This document shows positions 16,094 to 22,334 of a DNA stretch of 22,334 nt, piece by piece. The translations under genes were made by a program, and so were the position numbers. The notes under the pieces are model-generated. The model saw only the letters and a program-made list of their open reading frames with translations, was not told the DNA's origin and did no database searches. Every line of letters begins with the position of its first letter. Position 1 is the stretch's first letter. The DNA comes from an uncultured Limnohabitans sp. (lineage in GTDB: Bacteria > Pseudomonadota > Gammaproteobacteria > Burkholderiales > Burkholderiaceae_C): contig CALEYZ010000196.1 in assembly GCA_937928195.1 (NCBI GenBank), forward strand, positions 1-22,334, given 5' to 3'.

Positions 16094-17251
16094 TCAAGGC
16101 TTTGCCGTGACAGGGAGAGTGCCTGTCGATGTTGCCGCCAGTGTGATCTGGGTGCCATCGCGAACTGCACCGGCGCTCGGTGCCAAGACCAGTGTGCCTT
16201 CAGTCAGCTCACTCAAAGCCATCACGACTTTGCCATCGACCTCGCCCTTCATGCCCGCACGAACTTGGACATGGCGCACTTTGCCGTTCTGGATGGTTTG
16301 AACATACGCTTCTGTTTTGTCGGTGCGAACACTTTCCAGGGGAACGACCACTGCCTGAATTTTTTGAGTGCCTAAATTGCCTTGCACAAAACTGCCTTGT
16401 CGCAACAAGGGGTGAGCACCAAGACCGAGATAGACCAAGACACTTCGACTGCCCACTTGTGTACTGGGGTTGATGCGCATGACCCTGGCGGTGACCTGCT
16501 GCGTGGTGTTTTCAATGGCCAACTTGGCAGTCTGTCCTACTTTGACAGTCAATGCATCGGCAGGGCTGAGGGTGGCTTCCAATTCCATTTGGGACAAGTC
16601 GACGATTTCAACGATGCGCGCCTCGGGTGACACGCGTTCACCAGGCTGTGCCAAACGTTGACTGATCAAGCCACGGAGCGGCGCCTTGAGGGTGCAGTCC
16701 TCGACGGCTTTGCTGGCCACATCCAGTGCGGACAGCGCTGCTTGGTAAGTGGCTTTGGCGCCGTTCAAGTTGGCGATGGAGGTGTCCAAGGCTGTTTTGG
16801 AAATGAAGCCTTGATTGACCAATGCATTGTTGTTGTCATATTGCCGCTGCGCCACTTCGACTTGCGCGCGCGTGGCTTCTGCTTGTTGTTGTGCCTGTTT
16901 TTGGCGGGCCAGATATTCCGTGGCATCGACTCGGGCCAAAACCTGTCCAGCGACAACGGCATCGCCTTCTCGCACGTCGAGTATCTGTAACTCACCGGCC
17001 ACTCTCGCTTTGACCATGGCACTTCGCGTGGCCTTCAGAGTGCCGGAGATGGGCAAACCCTGGGTCATGCTGATTTTTTGGGCTGTGACCACATCGGACG
17101 CTGCCAATTCCATGCTGATAGGTGCGCTTGTTTGACTTTTGTTGCCTTCTGCACGCTTTGCGCTCGTCGAGACTTTGATGCCAATCAAGGCAAAGCCAAT
17201 TGCAATGAGGAGCAATGCTGCAATGAGTGTGCGTTTGGATGGCATGGTCAT
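16094..17251 (-). CDS. RND efflux membrane-fusion (periplasmic adaptor) protein
   Basis: A 385-residue HlyD/AcrA-type adaptor linking the RND permease to an outer-membrane channel. It has an N-terminal uncleaved anchor or signal (RTLIAALLLIAIGFALIGI) and no lipobox cysteine. A first lipoyl half (VREGDAVVAGQVLARVDATEY) and a coiled-coil hairpin rich in Gln/Ala (about residues 125-190) follow. The second lipoyl half (CTLKAPLRGLISQRLAQPGERVSP) and beta-barrel/membrane-proximal domains complete it. The ATG at 17251 overlaps the tetR stop (17250-17248) as ATGA, so it is coupled to the regulator; ATG 17245 in frame is an alternative. It begins the structural part of the tetR-mfp-rnd operon. Confidence 0.93.
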   Translation of the reverse strand: MTMPSKRTLIAALLLIAIGFALIGIKVSTSAKRAEGNKSQTSAPISMELAASDVVTAQKISMTQGLPISGTLKATRSAMVKARVAGELQILDVREGDAVVAGQVLARVDATEYLARQKQAQQQAEATRAQVEVAQRQYDNNNALVNQGFISKTALDTSIANLNGAKATYQAALSALDVASKAVEDCTLKAPLRGLISQRLAQPGERVSPEARIVEIVDLSQMELEATLSPADALTVKVGQTAKLAIENTTQQVTARVMRINPSTQVGSRSVLVYLGLGAHPLLRQGSFVQGNLGTQKIQAVVVPLESVRTDKTEAYVQTIQNGKVRHVQVRAGMKGEVDGKVVMALSELTEGTLVLAPSAGAVRDGTQITLAATSTGTLPVTAKP

Positions 17252-17895
17252 ACGGGTGTTTCAACTGAGAGGCCGCGCACGATCAGGTCGGCGTGCTGTG
17301 CAATGTAATTCTCGGAAGGCACGTCGGGAGTACCTGCAAGGCACAGCGCATTGGCATGTTTTGACATGATGAAAAAAAGCATAGGTGCAATGATGACCAT
17401 CACGGTGCTGTCGATGTCGAAGTTTTTAAATTCACCATTGGCGCGTCCGCGCTCAAGCACGTCCTTGAGCAAACGAACCGCTGGATTGATCACCTCTTCT
17501 TGGTAAAAAGCCGCCAGTTCTGGGAAATGATTGCCTTCGCTGATGATCAGTTTGGTAATGCCTGAGGCTTTGGTGGCGCCATACCTGCGCCACCATTCGC
17601 GCATCAAAAAGTGCAGCAGTTCTTTGCTGCTGCCTTTGAAGCTGGCCACTTCCAGCGCACCTTCAGTGACTGTTTTGACCACGTTCTCGCGCACCACCGC
17701 TTTGAACAGTTCTTCTTTGCTGGGGAAGTACAAAAACAGCGTGCCCTTGGACACACCCGCCTTGGCGGCCACTTCCTCTGAGCGCGTGGCAGCAAAGCCT
17801 TTTTCAACAAAAAGATCCAACGCCGCTTCCAGCAATTCGCCTGGGCGATGTTGTTTGCGGCGTTCGCGTTTGGGAGAGGAGACTGTTTCAGACAC
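17248..17895 (-). CDS. TetR-family transcriptional repressor of the RND operon
   Basis: A 215-residue TetR-type regulator. The helix-turn-helix is in ATRSEEVAAKAGVSKGTLFLYFPSKEELF (residues ~36-64, one segment of the usual 47-residue DNA-binding domain). The C-terminal part is a ligand-binding and dimerisation domain with no recognisable ligand motif. The start is a GTG at 17895 with no Shine-Dalgarno upstream, in a short predicted leader. It is the first gene of the tetR-mfp-rnd operon, so it most likely represses its own transcription through the inverted repeat just upstream and releases it when a drug or metabolite binds. Confidence 0.92.
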   Translation of the reverse strand: MSETVSSPKRERRKQHRPGELLEAALDLFVEKGFAATRSEEVAAKAGVSKGTLFLYFPSKEELFKAVVRENVVKTVTEGALEVASFKGSSKELLHFLMREWWRRYGATKASGITKLIISEGNHFPELAAFYQEEVINPAVRLLKDVLERGRANGEFKNFDIDSTVMVIIAPMLFFIMSKHANALCLAGTPDVPSENYIAQHADLIVRGLSVETPV

Positions 17896-17897
17896 GT

Positions 17898-17919
17898 TTA
17901 ATGACTCGTTGGTTAGTAA
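17898..17919. promoter_or_regulatory. Candidate TetR operator (imperfect inverted repeat)
   Basis: On the minus strand the sequence reads TTACTAAC-N6-GTCATTAA, in which six of eight arm positions pair. It lies 3 bp upstream of the tetR start codon and overlaps the predicted -10 element and transcription start. Its place and symmetry suit an autorepressor site, but there is no independent proof. Confidence 0.4.
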
Positions 17920-17947
17920 TGTAATGTCTTCGTCCCAGAAGCGTCAA
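17918..17947 (-). promoter_or_regulatory. Candidate sigma-70 promoter of the tetR-mfp-rnd operon
   Basis: Reading the minus strand, a -35 element TTGACG (plus-strand CGTCAA, 17942-17947) and a -10 element TACATT (plus-strand AATGTA, 17918-17923) are separated by 18 bp. The transcript would start near 17911, only about 16 nt before the tetR GTG. The two hexamers match consensus at 5 of 6 and 4 of 6 positions. Confidence 0.5.
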
Positions 17948-17972
17948 GACCTTCAGGTCCGTGCGATCGAAA

Positions 17973-17998
17973 AAAAAGACCGCCAAGGCGGTCTTTTT
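17973..17998 (-). terminator. Rho-independent terminator after gcdH (bidirectional form)
   Basis: GACCGCC-AA-GGCGGTC is a perfect stem flanked by an A-run on the left and T-run on the right, so it can terminate either strand. It lies about 20 bases past the gcdH stop on the minus strand, the only gene that would normally run into it, and insulates gcdH from the tetR operon promoter. Confidence 0.88.
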
Positions 17999-18018
17999 GT
18001 GACAGAACTTGAGCGATC

Positions 18019-19206
18019 TCAATAGAAAGCTTGAAGACCTGTTTGAGCGCGACCCAAAATGAGTGCGTGCACATCGTGTGTGCCTTCGTAGGTGTTGACG
18101 GTTTCCAAGTTGATCATGTGGCGAATGACATGGTATTCGTCATGAATGCCGTTGCCGCCGTGCATGTCGCGGGCCATGCGGGCCACGTCTAGCGCCTTGC
18201 CACAGCTGTTGCGTTTGATCAGGCTGATCATCTCGGGCACTGATTTGCCTTCGTCCATCAAACGGCCTACGCGCAAGCAGCCTTGCAGACCCAACGTAAT
18301 TTCGGTTTGCATGTCGGCCAATTTCTTTTGGATCAGTTGGTTCTGTGCCAAGGGACGGCCAAACTGAACACGGTCGAGGGTGTATTGGCGAGCACGGTGC
18401 CAGCAATCTTCCGCGGCGCCCAGTGCACCCCAAGCAATGCCATAACGGGCTTTGTTCAAGCAGCCGAACGGGCCTTTCAAACCAGACACATTGGGCAACA
18501 TGTTTTCTTCGGGCACAAACACATCGTCCATGACGATTTCGCCGGTGATGCTGGCGCGCAAGCTCATCTTGCCTTCAATCTTTGGCGCAGTGAGGCCCTT
18601 CATGCCTTTTTCCAAGATGAAGCCGCGAATGGCGGACTGGCCATCGCCTTCACCTTCCAATTTGGCCCACACCACAAACACATCCGCAATCGGTGCGTTG
18701 GTGATCCACATTTTGGCGCCTTTCATGATGAAGCCGCCATCGACAGGCTTGGCGCGTGTGATCATGCTGGCAGGGTCAGAGCCATGGTTGGGTTCAGTCA
18801 GGCCAAAGCAGCCCACCCATTCGCCAGTGGCCAATTTGGGCAAGTACTTTTGACGTTGTGCTTCAGAGCCGTATTCATGAATGGGGTGCATCACCAAAGA
18901 GCTTTGAACGCTCATGGCACTGCGGTAGCCGCTGTCCACGCGTTCCACTTCTCGCGCCACCAAACCATAACTGACGTAGTTCAGTCCAGCACAGCCATAG
19001 CCCTCAATGGTGGAGCCCAGGAAGCCCATGCTGCCAAATTCATTCATGATTTCGCGGTCGAACTTTTCATGCCGTGCGGCCATCAAAACGCGAGTTTGCA
19101 ATTTCTCTTGGCAGAAGTCATTCGCAGCGTCAACGATGGCGCGTTCATCTTCGCTCAGTTGTTCGTTCAGCAAAAAGGCGTCGTCCCATTGAAAGCTAGG
19201 CTTCAT
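18019..19206 (-). CDS. gcdH: Glutaryl-CoA dehydrogenase (acyl-CoA dehydrogenase family)
   Basis: A 395-residue FAD enzyme that oxidises and decarboxylates glutaryl-CoA to crotonyl-CoA, a step in the breakdown of lysine, tryptophan and glutarate. The protein matches the glutaryl-CoA group rather than generic acyl-CoA dehydrogenases: SGYRSAMSVQSSLVMHPI with the substrate-binding Arg R95, CFGLTEPNHGSDP, IRGFILEKGMKGL, FGCLNKARYGIAWG and ARDMHGGNGI. The C-terminus NTYEGTHDVHALILGRA carries the catalytic base, about E374. ATG 19206 gives the standard length. It is a single-gene unit with its own terminator and a candidate operator; no CoA-transferase or glutarate gene is next to it. Confidence 0.94.
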   Translation of the reverse strand: MKPSFQWDDAFLLNEQLSEDERAIVDAANDFCQEKLQTRVLMAARHEKFDREIMNEFGSMGFLGSTIEGYGCAGLNYVSYGLVAREVERVDSGYRSAMSVQSSLVMHPIHEYGSEAQRQKYLPKLATGEWVGCFGLTEPNHGSDPASMITRAKPVDGGFIMKGAKMWITNAPIADVFVVWAKLEGEGDGQSAIRGFILEKGMKGLTAPKIEGKMSLRASITGEIVMDDVFVPEENMLPNVSGLKGPFGCLNKARYGIAWGALGAAEDCWHRARQYTLDRVQFGRPLAQNQLIQKKLADMQTEITLGLQGCLRVGRLMDEGKSVPEMISLIKRNSCGKALDVARMARDMHGGNGIHDEYHVIRHMINLETVNTYEGTHDVHALILGRAQTGLQAFY

Positions 19207-19234
19207 GATGTAAATCCATCCAAGGTTAAAGATG

Positions 19235-19257
19235 TTCGCATTTTATCGTCATGCGAA
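19235..19257. promoter_or_regulatory. Inverted repeat in the gcdH promoter region
   Basis: A perfect 7-bp dyad TTCGCAT-N9-ATGCGAA lies 28-50 bp upstream of the gcdH ATG. It covers a possible -10 element of gcdH (minus-strand TAAAAT, plus-strand 19240-19245). A regulator-binding site is likely from position, but no regulator gene lies nearby in the window. Confidence 0.45.
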
Positions 19258-19365
19258 ATGTTCTATGGGCCTGTCCCATCCATCAGGCTGTCTAAAAAGT
19301 GACAAGTACCTGCTTGGCGCGGGTATTTTGTCCGTCAGCGAAGGATTCTGGGTCAGAATGCCAAC

Positions 19366-19917
19366 ATGCAAATTCCATCTCATGCGCAAACATTGGTACT
19401 CGGCGGCGGTTGCTTCTGGTGCACTGAAGCCGTTTTTGTCCAGGTCAAAGGGGTCTTGGATGTTGAGTCGGGCTATGCCAATGGGCAAGCCCTTCATCCC
19501 ACGTATGAGCAAGTGTGCTCTGGCCTCACGGGTCACAACGAGGTGGTCAAGTTGGTGTACGACCCTCAAGTGATCAGCACACGCACCTTGCTTGAGATCT
19601 TTTTCGTGATTCATGACCCCACCACCTTGAACCGACAAGGCAATGACCGCGGCACGCAATACCGAAGTGGTATTTATTTCACAACGGACGCGCAAGCGCA
19701 GGCGGCCAAGGACATCGTCGCTGAAATCGATGCGGAGGGGGTTTTCGAAACCCCAGTGGTCACAGAAATAGTGCCTTTGGAAAACTACAGCGCCGCAGAA
19801 GACTATCACCAAGATTTCTTTGAGCGCAATCCAACGCAGGGCTATTGTTTGGCCGTGGCTGCACCCAAAGTTTGGAAGTTCAAGAAAACTTTTTCTGAGT
19901 GGACCAAGGCCTCGTGA
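19366..19917 (+). CDS. msrA: Peptide methionine (S)-S-oxide reductase
   Basis: A 183-residue MsrA that reduces methionine-S-sulfoxide in proteins using thioredoxin. The catalytic motif is GGGCFWCTEA with C16 and the neighbouring C19. GYANGQALHPTYEQVCSGLTGHNEVV and NRQGNDRGTQYRSGIYF are family blocks, and the resolving cysteine is probably C161 in GYCLAVAAPK. The ATG at 19366 gives the usual length; no strong ribosome binding site is seen. The msrA stop TGA (19915-19917) overlaps the GTG start of the TonB receptor. The pair probably shares one transcript, which is unusual company for msrA. Confidence 0.95.
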   Translation: MQIPSHAQTLVLGGGCFWCTEAVFVQVKGVLDVESGYANGQALHPTYEQVCSGLTGHNEVVKLVYDPQVISTRTLLEIFFVIHDPTTLNRQGNDRGTQYRSGIYFTTDAQAQAAKDIVAEIDAEGVFETPVVTEIVPLENYSAAEDYHQDFFERNPTQGYCLAVAAPKVWKFKKTFSEWTKAS

Positions 19918-21926
19918 AGACACAGTTCAAGTTGCAATGGGTATTGCGCGCACTGTTGATCTATGCTGGCTGCTTCCAAGCCCTGGCTTGGAGTCAAGCT
20001 GTTCAAGAAGTGCTGATCACTGGCAATCCGTTGTCCAAGACACAAGGCAGCAGTGCTGTTAGCAGTTTGTCTGGCCAAACTTTGCTTGAGCAGGGGCAGG
20101 GCAGCTTGGGTGAAACATTGAACCATTTGCCTGGCGTCAGCAGCACCTATTTTGGACCCAATGCCAGTCGCCCCATCATTCGAGGTTTTGATGGTGATCG
20201 CATTCGTGTATTGAACAACAGCGGTGGCAGCATGGATGTCTCCTCACTCAGTTATGACCATGCTGTTCCAATGGATGTGCTAACCACCGAGCGCATCGAA
20301 GTATTGCGCGGACCTGCCGCATTGCAATATGGTGGCAGTGCCTTGGGGGGCGTGGTCAATGTCATCGACAACCGAATTCCACGTCAGTCCATGCAAGGCT
20401 TGGTTGGCAAAGCGCAAACTCAATGGGCCTCAGGCAATGATGAGCGCTCACAAGGCGCCCTGCTTGAAGTGGGGCAAGGTGTTTGGGTTTTTCATGCAGA
20501 TGCTTTTGACCGACGTACCCGTGATGTCAAAGTGCCTCATGAACTTCATTGCAGCAAGCCAGGCTCGCTTGAATTGGCTTCGCGTATTTGCAATTCAGCC
20601 AGCGATTCAACAGGCGGCGCCGTGGGCGCCAGTCTGTTTTTGGAACAGGGCTATCTGGGCATGTCATTCAACAATTACCAAAGTCACTATGGCACTGTGG
20701 CCGAAGACCAAGTGAGCATTGGCATGCGTTCAAATCATGCGGCGCTTGAAGGTGAGTGGCGACCTGATTCACGCCTATTTCAACAATTGAATTTTCAAGC
20801 AAGTCAAACCGATTACCTGCACACTGAATTTGATGCCGGCACACCGGGGACTGTGTTTACAAACAAGGGGCACGATGTGCGCATTCAACTTCGACACAAG
20901 CCCTGGCACACAGGCGCGGGCACGTGGGACGGTGTTTGGGGCTTGCAAGCGGAACACGCGCAATTTTCTGCGATGGGTGAGGAAGCCTTTGCGCCATTCA
21001 GTAACACGCGCACCAAGGCATTGTTTCTGTTCGAATCGTATTCAGTGGCTGAGCTGCAATTCAATGTGGGCGGTCGAAAAGAAGCGGTGACGGTTGAATC
21101 GCTGGGTAATCCAGATCCATCCGTTGATCGGTTTTTGTTGGGCATGCGACAGTTTTCGCCGCAAAGCATGGCGGCTTCTGCCTCTTGGCAGACCTTGCCG
21201 CAATGGCGCTTGAGTACCAGTTTGTCGCATGTTCAACGTGCACCCAAGGACTACGAATTATTTGCCAATGGCCCTCACGTTGCCACAGCGGCTTGGGAAA
21301 AAGGTGATGCAACTTTGGCTGTGGAAAAAGCCAACAGCATGGATGTCTCTGTCGATTGGAATCAAGGCCCGAATCAATTCAAGATGACGGCTTTTCAGAG
21401 TCAATTTTCCAACTTTGTTGGTTTGCTGGGAAGCATGGATGTAGAAGCCGGTTTGCCTGTTCAAAAGTACCAAGGCGTTCGCGCCAAATTCAATGGCATT
21501 GAAACATCTGCCCAATGGCGCTTGTTTCAGGCCGCCAGTCATTTGGACTTGGCTGTGAAGGCCGATTCAGTGCGAGCCCAAAACCTGAGTGTCAATGAGC
21601 CCTTGCCGCGAATTTCACCTCTTCGTTTGGGTGCCAGTTTGATTCATGCTTCGGGTCCCTGGAGTGCGCGTGTTGGATTTGATTGGTATGCCGCACAAGA
21701 CCGGGTACCCGCGCGCAGCGTGGCCACAGATGCTTACACCCTGTGGCATGGCTTTGTGAATTACAAGCAGAAACTCGAGGGTCTCACTTTGAATTGGTTT
21801 GCCAAGCTCGACAACATCAGCAACCAATGGGCCTACAGTGCTACTTCTATATTGACCTCAACTGCACCTGGCAAGTCGCCATTGCCAGGTCGAAGTTTGA
21901 AATTGGGTGTGATGGCCACCTTTTAA
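19914..21926 (+). CDS. TonB-dependent outer-membrane receptor (ZnuD-like)
   Basis: A 670-residue receptor with signal sequence MKTQFKLQWVLRALLIYAGC, followed by a cleavage region near ALAWSQA. A TonB-box-like EVLITGNP and a plug domain come next (PGVSSTYFGPNASRPIIRGF, DHAVPMDVLTTERIEVLRGP, GGVVNVIDNRIP). A 22-stranded-type barrel ends in the terminal phenylalanine VMATF. SYDHAV in the plug and APKDYELFANGPHVAT in the barrel resemble the ZnuD zinc-receptor subgroup, so zinc or another metal is the best guess. A cysteine pair in an extracellular loop (ELHCSKPG and RICNSAS) may form a disulfide. GTG 19914 is preferred over GTG 19899 because it leaves a good signal peptide with AAGG 4 nt upstream. 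The GTG shares bases with the msrA stop. Confidence 0.85.
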   Translation: MKTQFKLQWVLRALLIYAGCFQALAWSQAVQEVLITGNPLSKTQGSSAVSSLSGQTLLEQGQGSLGETLNHLPGVSSTYFGPNASRPIIRGFDGDRIRVLNNSGGSMDVSSLSYDHAVPMDVLTTERIEVLRGPAALQYGGSALGGVVNVIDNRIPRQSMQGLVGKAQTQWASGNDERSQGALLEVGQGVWVFHADAFDRRTRDVKVPHELHCSKPGSLELASRICNSASDSTGGAVGASLFLEQGYLGMSFNNYQSHYGTVAEDQVSIGMRSNHAALEGEWRPDSRLFQQLNFQASQTDYLHTEFDAGTPGTVFTNKGHDVRIQLRHKPWHTGAGTWDGVWGLQAEHAQFSAMGEEAFAPFSNTRTKALFLFESYSVAELQFNVGGRKEAVTVESLGNPDPSVDRFLLGMRQFSPQSMAASASWQTLPQWRLSTSLSHVQRAPKDYELFANGPHVATAAWEKGDATLAVEKANSMDVSVDWNQGPNQFKMTAFQSQFSNFVGLLGSMDVEAGLPVQKYQGVRAKFNGIETSAQWRLFQAASHLDLAVKADSVRAQNLSVNEPLPRISPLRLGASLIHASGPWSARVGFDWYAAQDRVPARSVATDAYTLWHGFVNYKQKLEGLTLNWFAKLDNISNQWAYSATSILTSTAPGKSPLPGRSLKLGVMATF

Positions 21927-21966
21927 GTGACCAACCCATTCATGATGCGCTGATAATCAGGGTCTC

Positions 21967-22334
21967 ATGAATTTCGATCATCCTGTTTTATCTTCACTGC
22001 TGCCTGTCGTCTTATTGATTGTGATTGGCTTCATCGCCGGTCGCGCCAAATTGGTTCGGCAAGAAGCTGTGCGTGATTTGTCCAATTTGGTGTTTTTGGT
22101 CCTCACGCAGGCCTTGCTCTTCAGAACCATGAGTTCTGTGCATTTAGAAACATTGGACCTGCGGCCAGTTTTTCAATATTTTGGGGTGGCCGGTGGCTTG
22201 TTCTTCATCATGTTGATGGTGTACGGGCGTGATTCACGTGCCTCTGTTTTGGCCTTGGCCAGTATTTTTAGCAACACGCTCATGATTGGTGTGCCCCTCA
22301 TTGGTTTGGCCTATGGCGAGCCAGGGCAAGTGCT
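21967..22334 (+). CDS. AEC-family transporter, N-terminal part (cut by window edge)
   Basis: An open reading frame from ATG 21967 stays open for 122 codons to the end of the window. It encodes hydrophobic segments of the AEC (auxin efflux carrier/malonate) permease family. The first is LSSLLPVVLLIVIGFIAGRAKLV, in which the N-terminal helix runs into a conserved basic turn. LSNLVFLVLTQALLFRTM and LASIFSNTLMIGVPLIGLAYG with the family NT.MIG.P signature follow. Substrates are small organic anions in related members but are unknown here. AGGG lies a few bases upstream as a weak ribosome binding site. It is 40 bp after the TonB receptor and probably in the same operon, though own-promoter control is not excluded. 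Confidence 0.82.
   Translation, partial: MNFDHPVLSSLLPVVLLIVIGFIAGRAKLVRQEAVRDLSNLVFLVLTQALLFRTMSSVHLETLDLRPVFQYFGVAGGLFFIMLMVYGRDSRASVLALASIFSNTLMIGVPLIGLAYGEPGQV

Noticed and set aside
15194..16375. A 393-codon open frame on the plus strand opposite the RND gene
   Set aside because: It is the reverse complement of a confident RND pump and its MFP, with a His/Ala/Phe-rich product typical of antisense frames and no recognisable domain.
18283..19302. A 339-codon open frame opposite gcdH, running into the upstream spacer
   Set aside because: It is a mirror of gcdH codon use; the product has no family features and no ribosome binding site was seen.
19291..19340. Possible msrA promoter (GTGACA with TATTTT)
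   Set aside because: The spacer would be 19 bp and the -10 is a poor match, so support is too weak to list.
21950..21960. Small palindrome CTGAT-A-ATCAG before the AEC gene
   Set aside because: It is short, has no T-run and could easily be chance.

Overview
This 22.3 kb window is ordinary-looking chromosomal DNA from a betaproteobacterium. It probably comes from the Burkholderiales, family Comamonadaceae, and looks like a freshwater Limnohabitans-type organism; that genus is inferred from protein character and moderate GC, not from a database search. Support includes the gyrA/serC junction, the gyrA-ompA-ubiG-gph gene order, a short OmpA protein with an Ala/Pro linker, and the pcm-like/rhodanese/TolC cluster next to waaA. 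No phage, insertion sequence, CRISPR array, tRNA or rRNA was seen. Every gene looks intact. Two genes are cut by the window edges: serC on the left and an AEC-family permease on the right.

Layout from left to right. (1) Minus strand: gyrA runs into serC through an ATGA overlap. (2) A 226-bp divergent spacer holds a striking dyad. (3) Plus strand: ompA, a terminator, ubiG, gph, an apparent 18-codon leader ORF, and an RlmN/Cfr-family radical SAM RNA methyltransferase. The last gene overlaps the next one tail to tail by 109 bp. (4) Minus strand: ogt then an EamA permease, joined by an ATGA overlap. (5) Plus strand: a phosphomannomutase/phosphoglucomutase and waaA (Kdo transferase), both serving envelope polysaccharide. 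(6) Minus strand, six co-directional genes: tetR, membrane-fusion protein, RND pump, pcm-like, rhodanese and a TolC-type outer-membrane channel. All three parts of a tripartite efflux system plus a regulator are therefore present. (7) Minus strand: gcdH (glutaryl-CoA dehydrogenase) with its own terminator. (8) Plus strand: msrA, overlapping by GTGA with a ZnuD-like TonB-dependent receptor, then the start of an AEC transporter.

Main functional themes are DNA topology and repair (gyrA, ogt), the outer membrane and LPS (ompA, manB, waaA, tolC, the receptor), ubiquinone synthesis (ubiG), efflux with local repression, and repair of oxidised protein (msrA). Tight stop/start overlaps recur: gyrA/serC, gph/leader/rlmN-like, ogt/eamA, tetR/MFP and msrA/receptor.

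No clearly new system stands out. The best candidates for a second look are the leader ORF wedged between gph and the RlmN/Cfr-like gene, the 3' extension of that gene into eamA, a PCMT-like protein lacking the usual isoaspartate-recognition motif but linked to tolC, and three unexplained dyads in promoter regions (ompA, tetR, gcdH).
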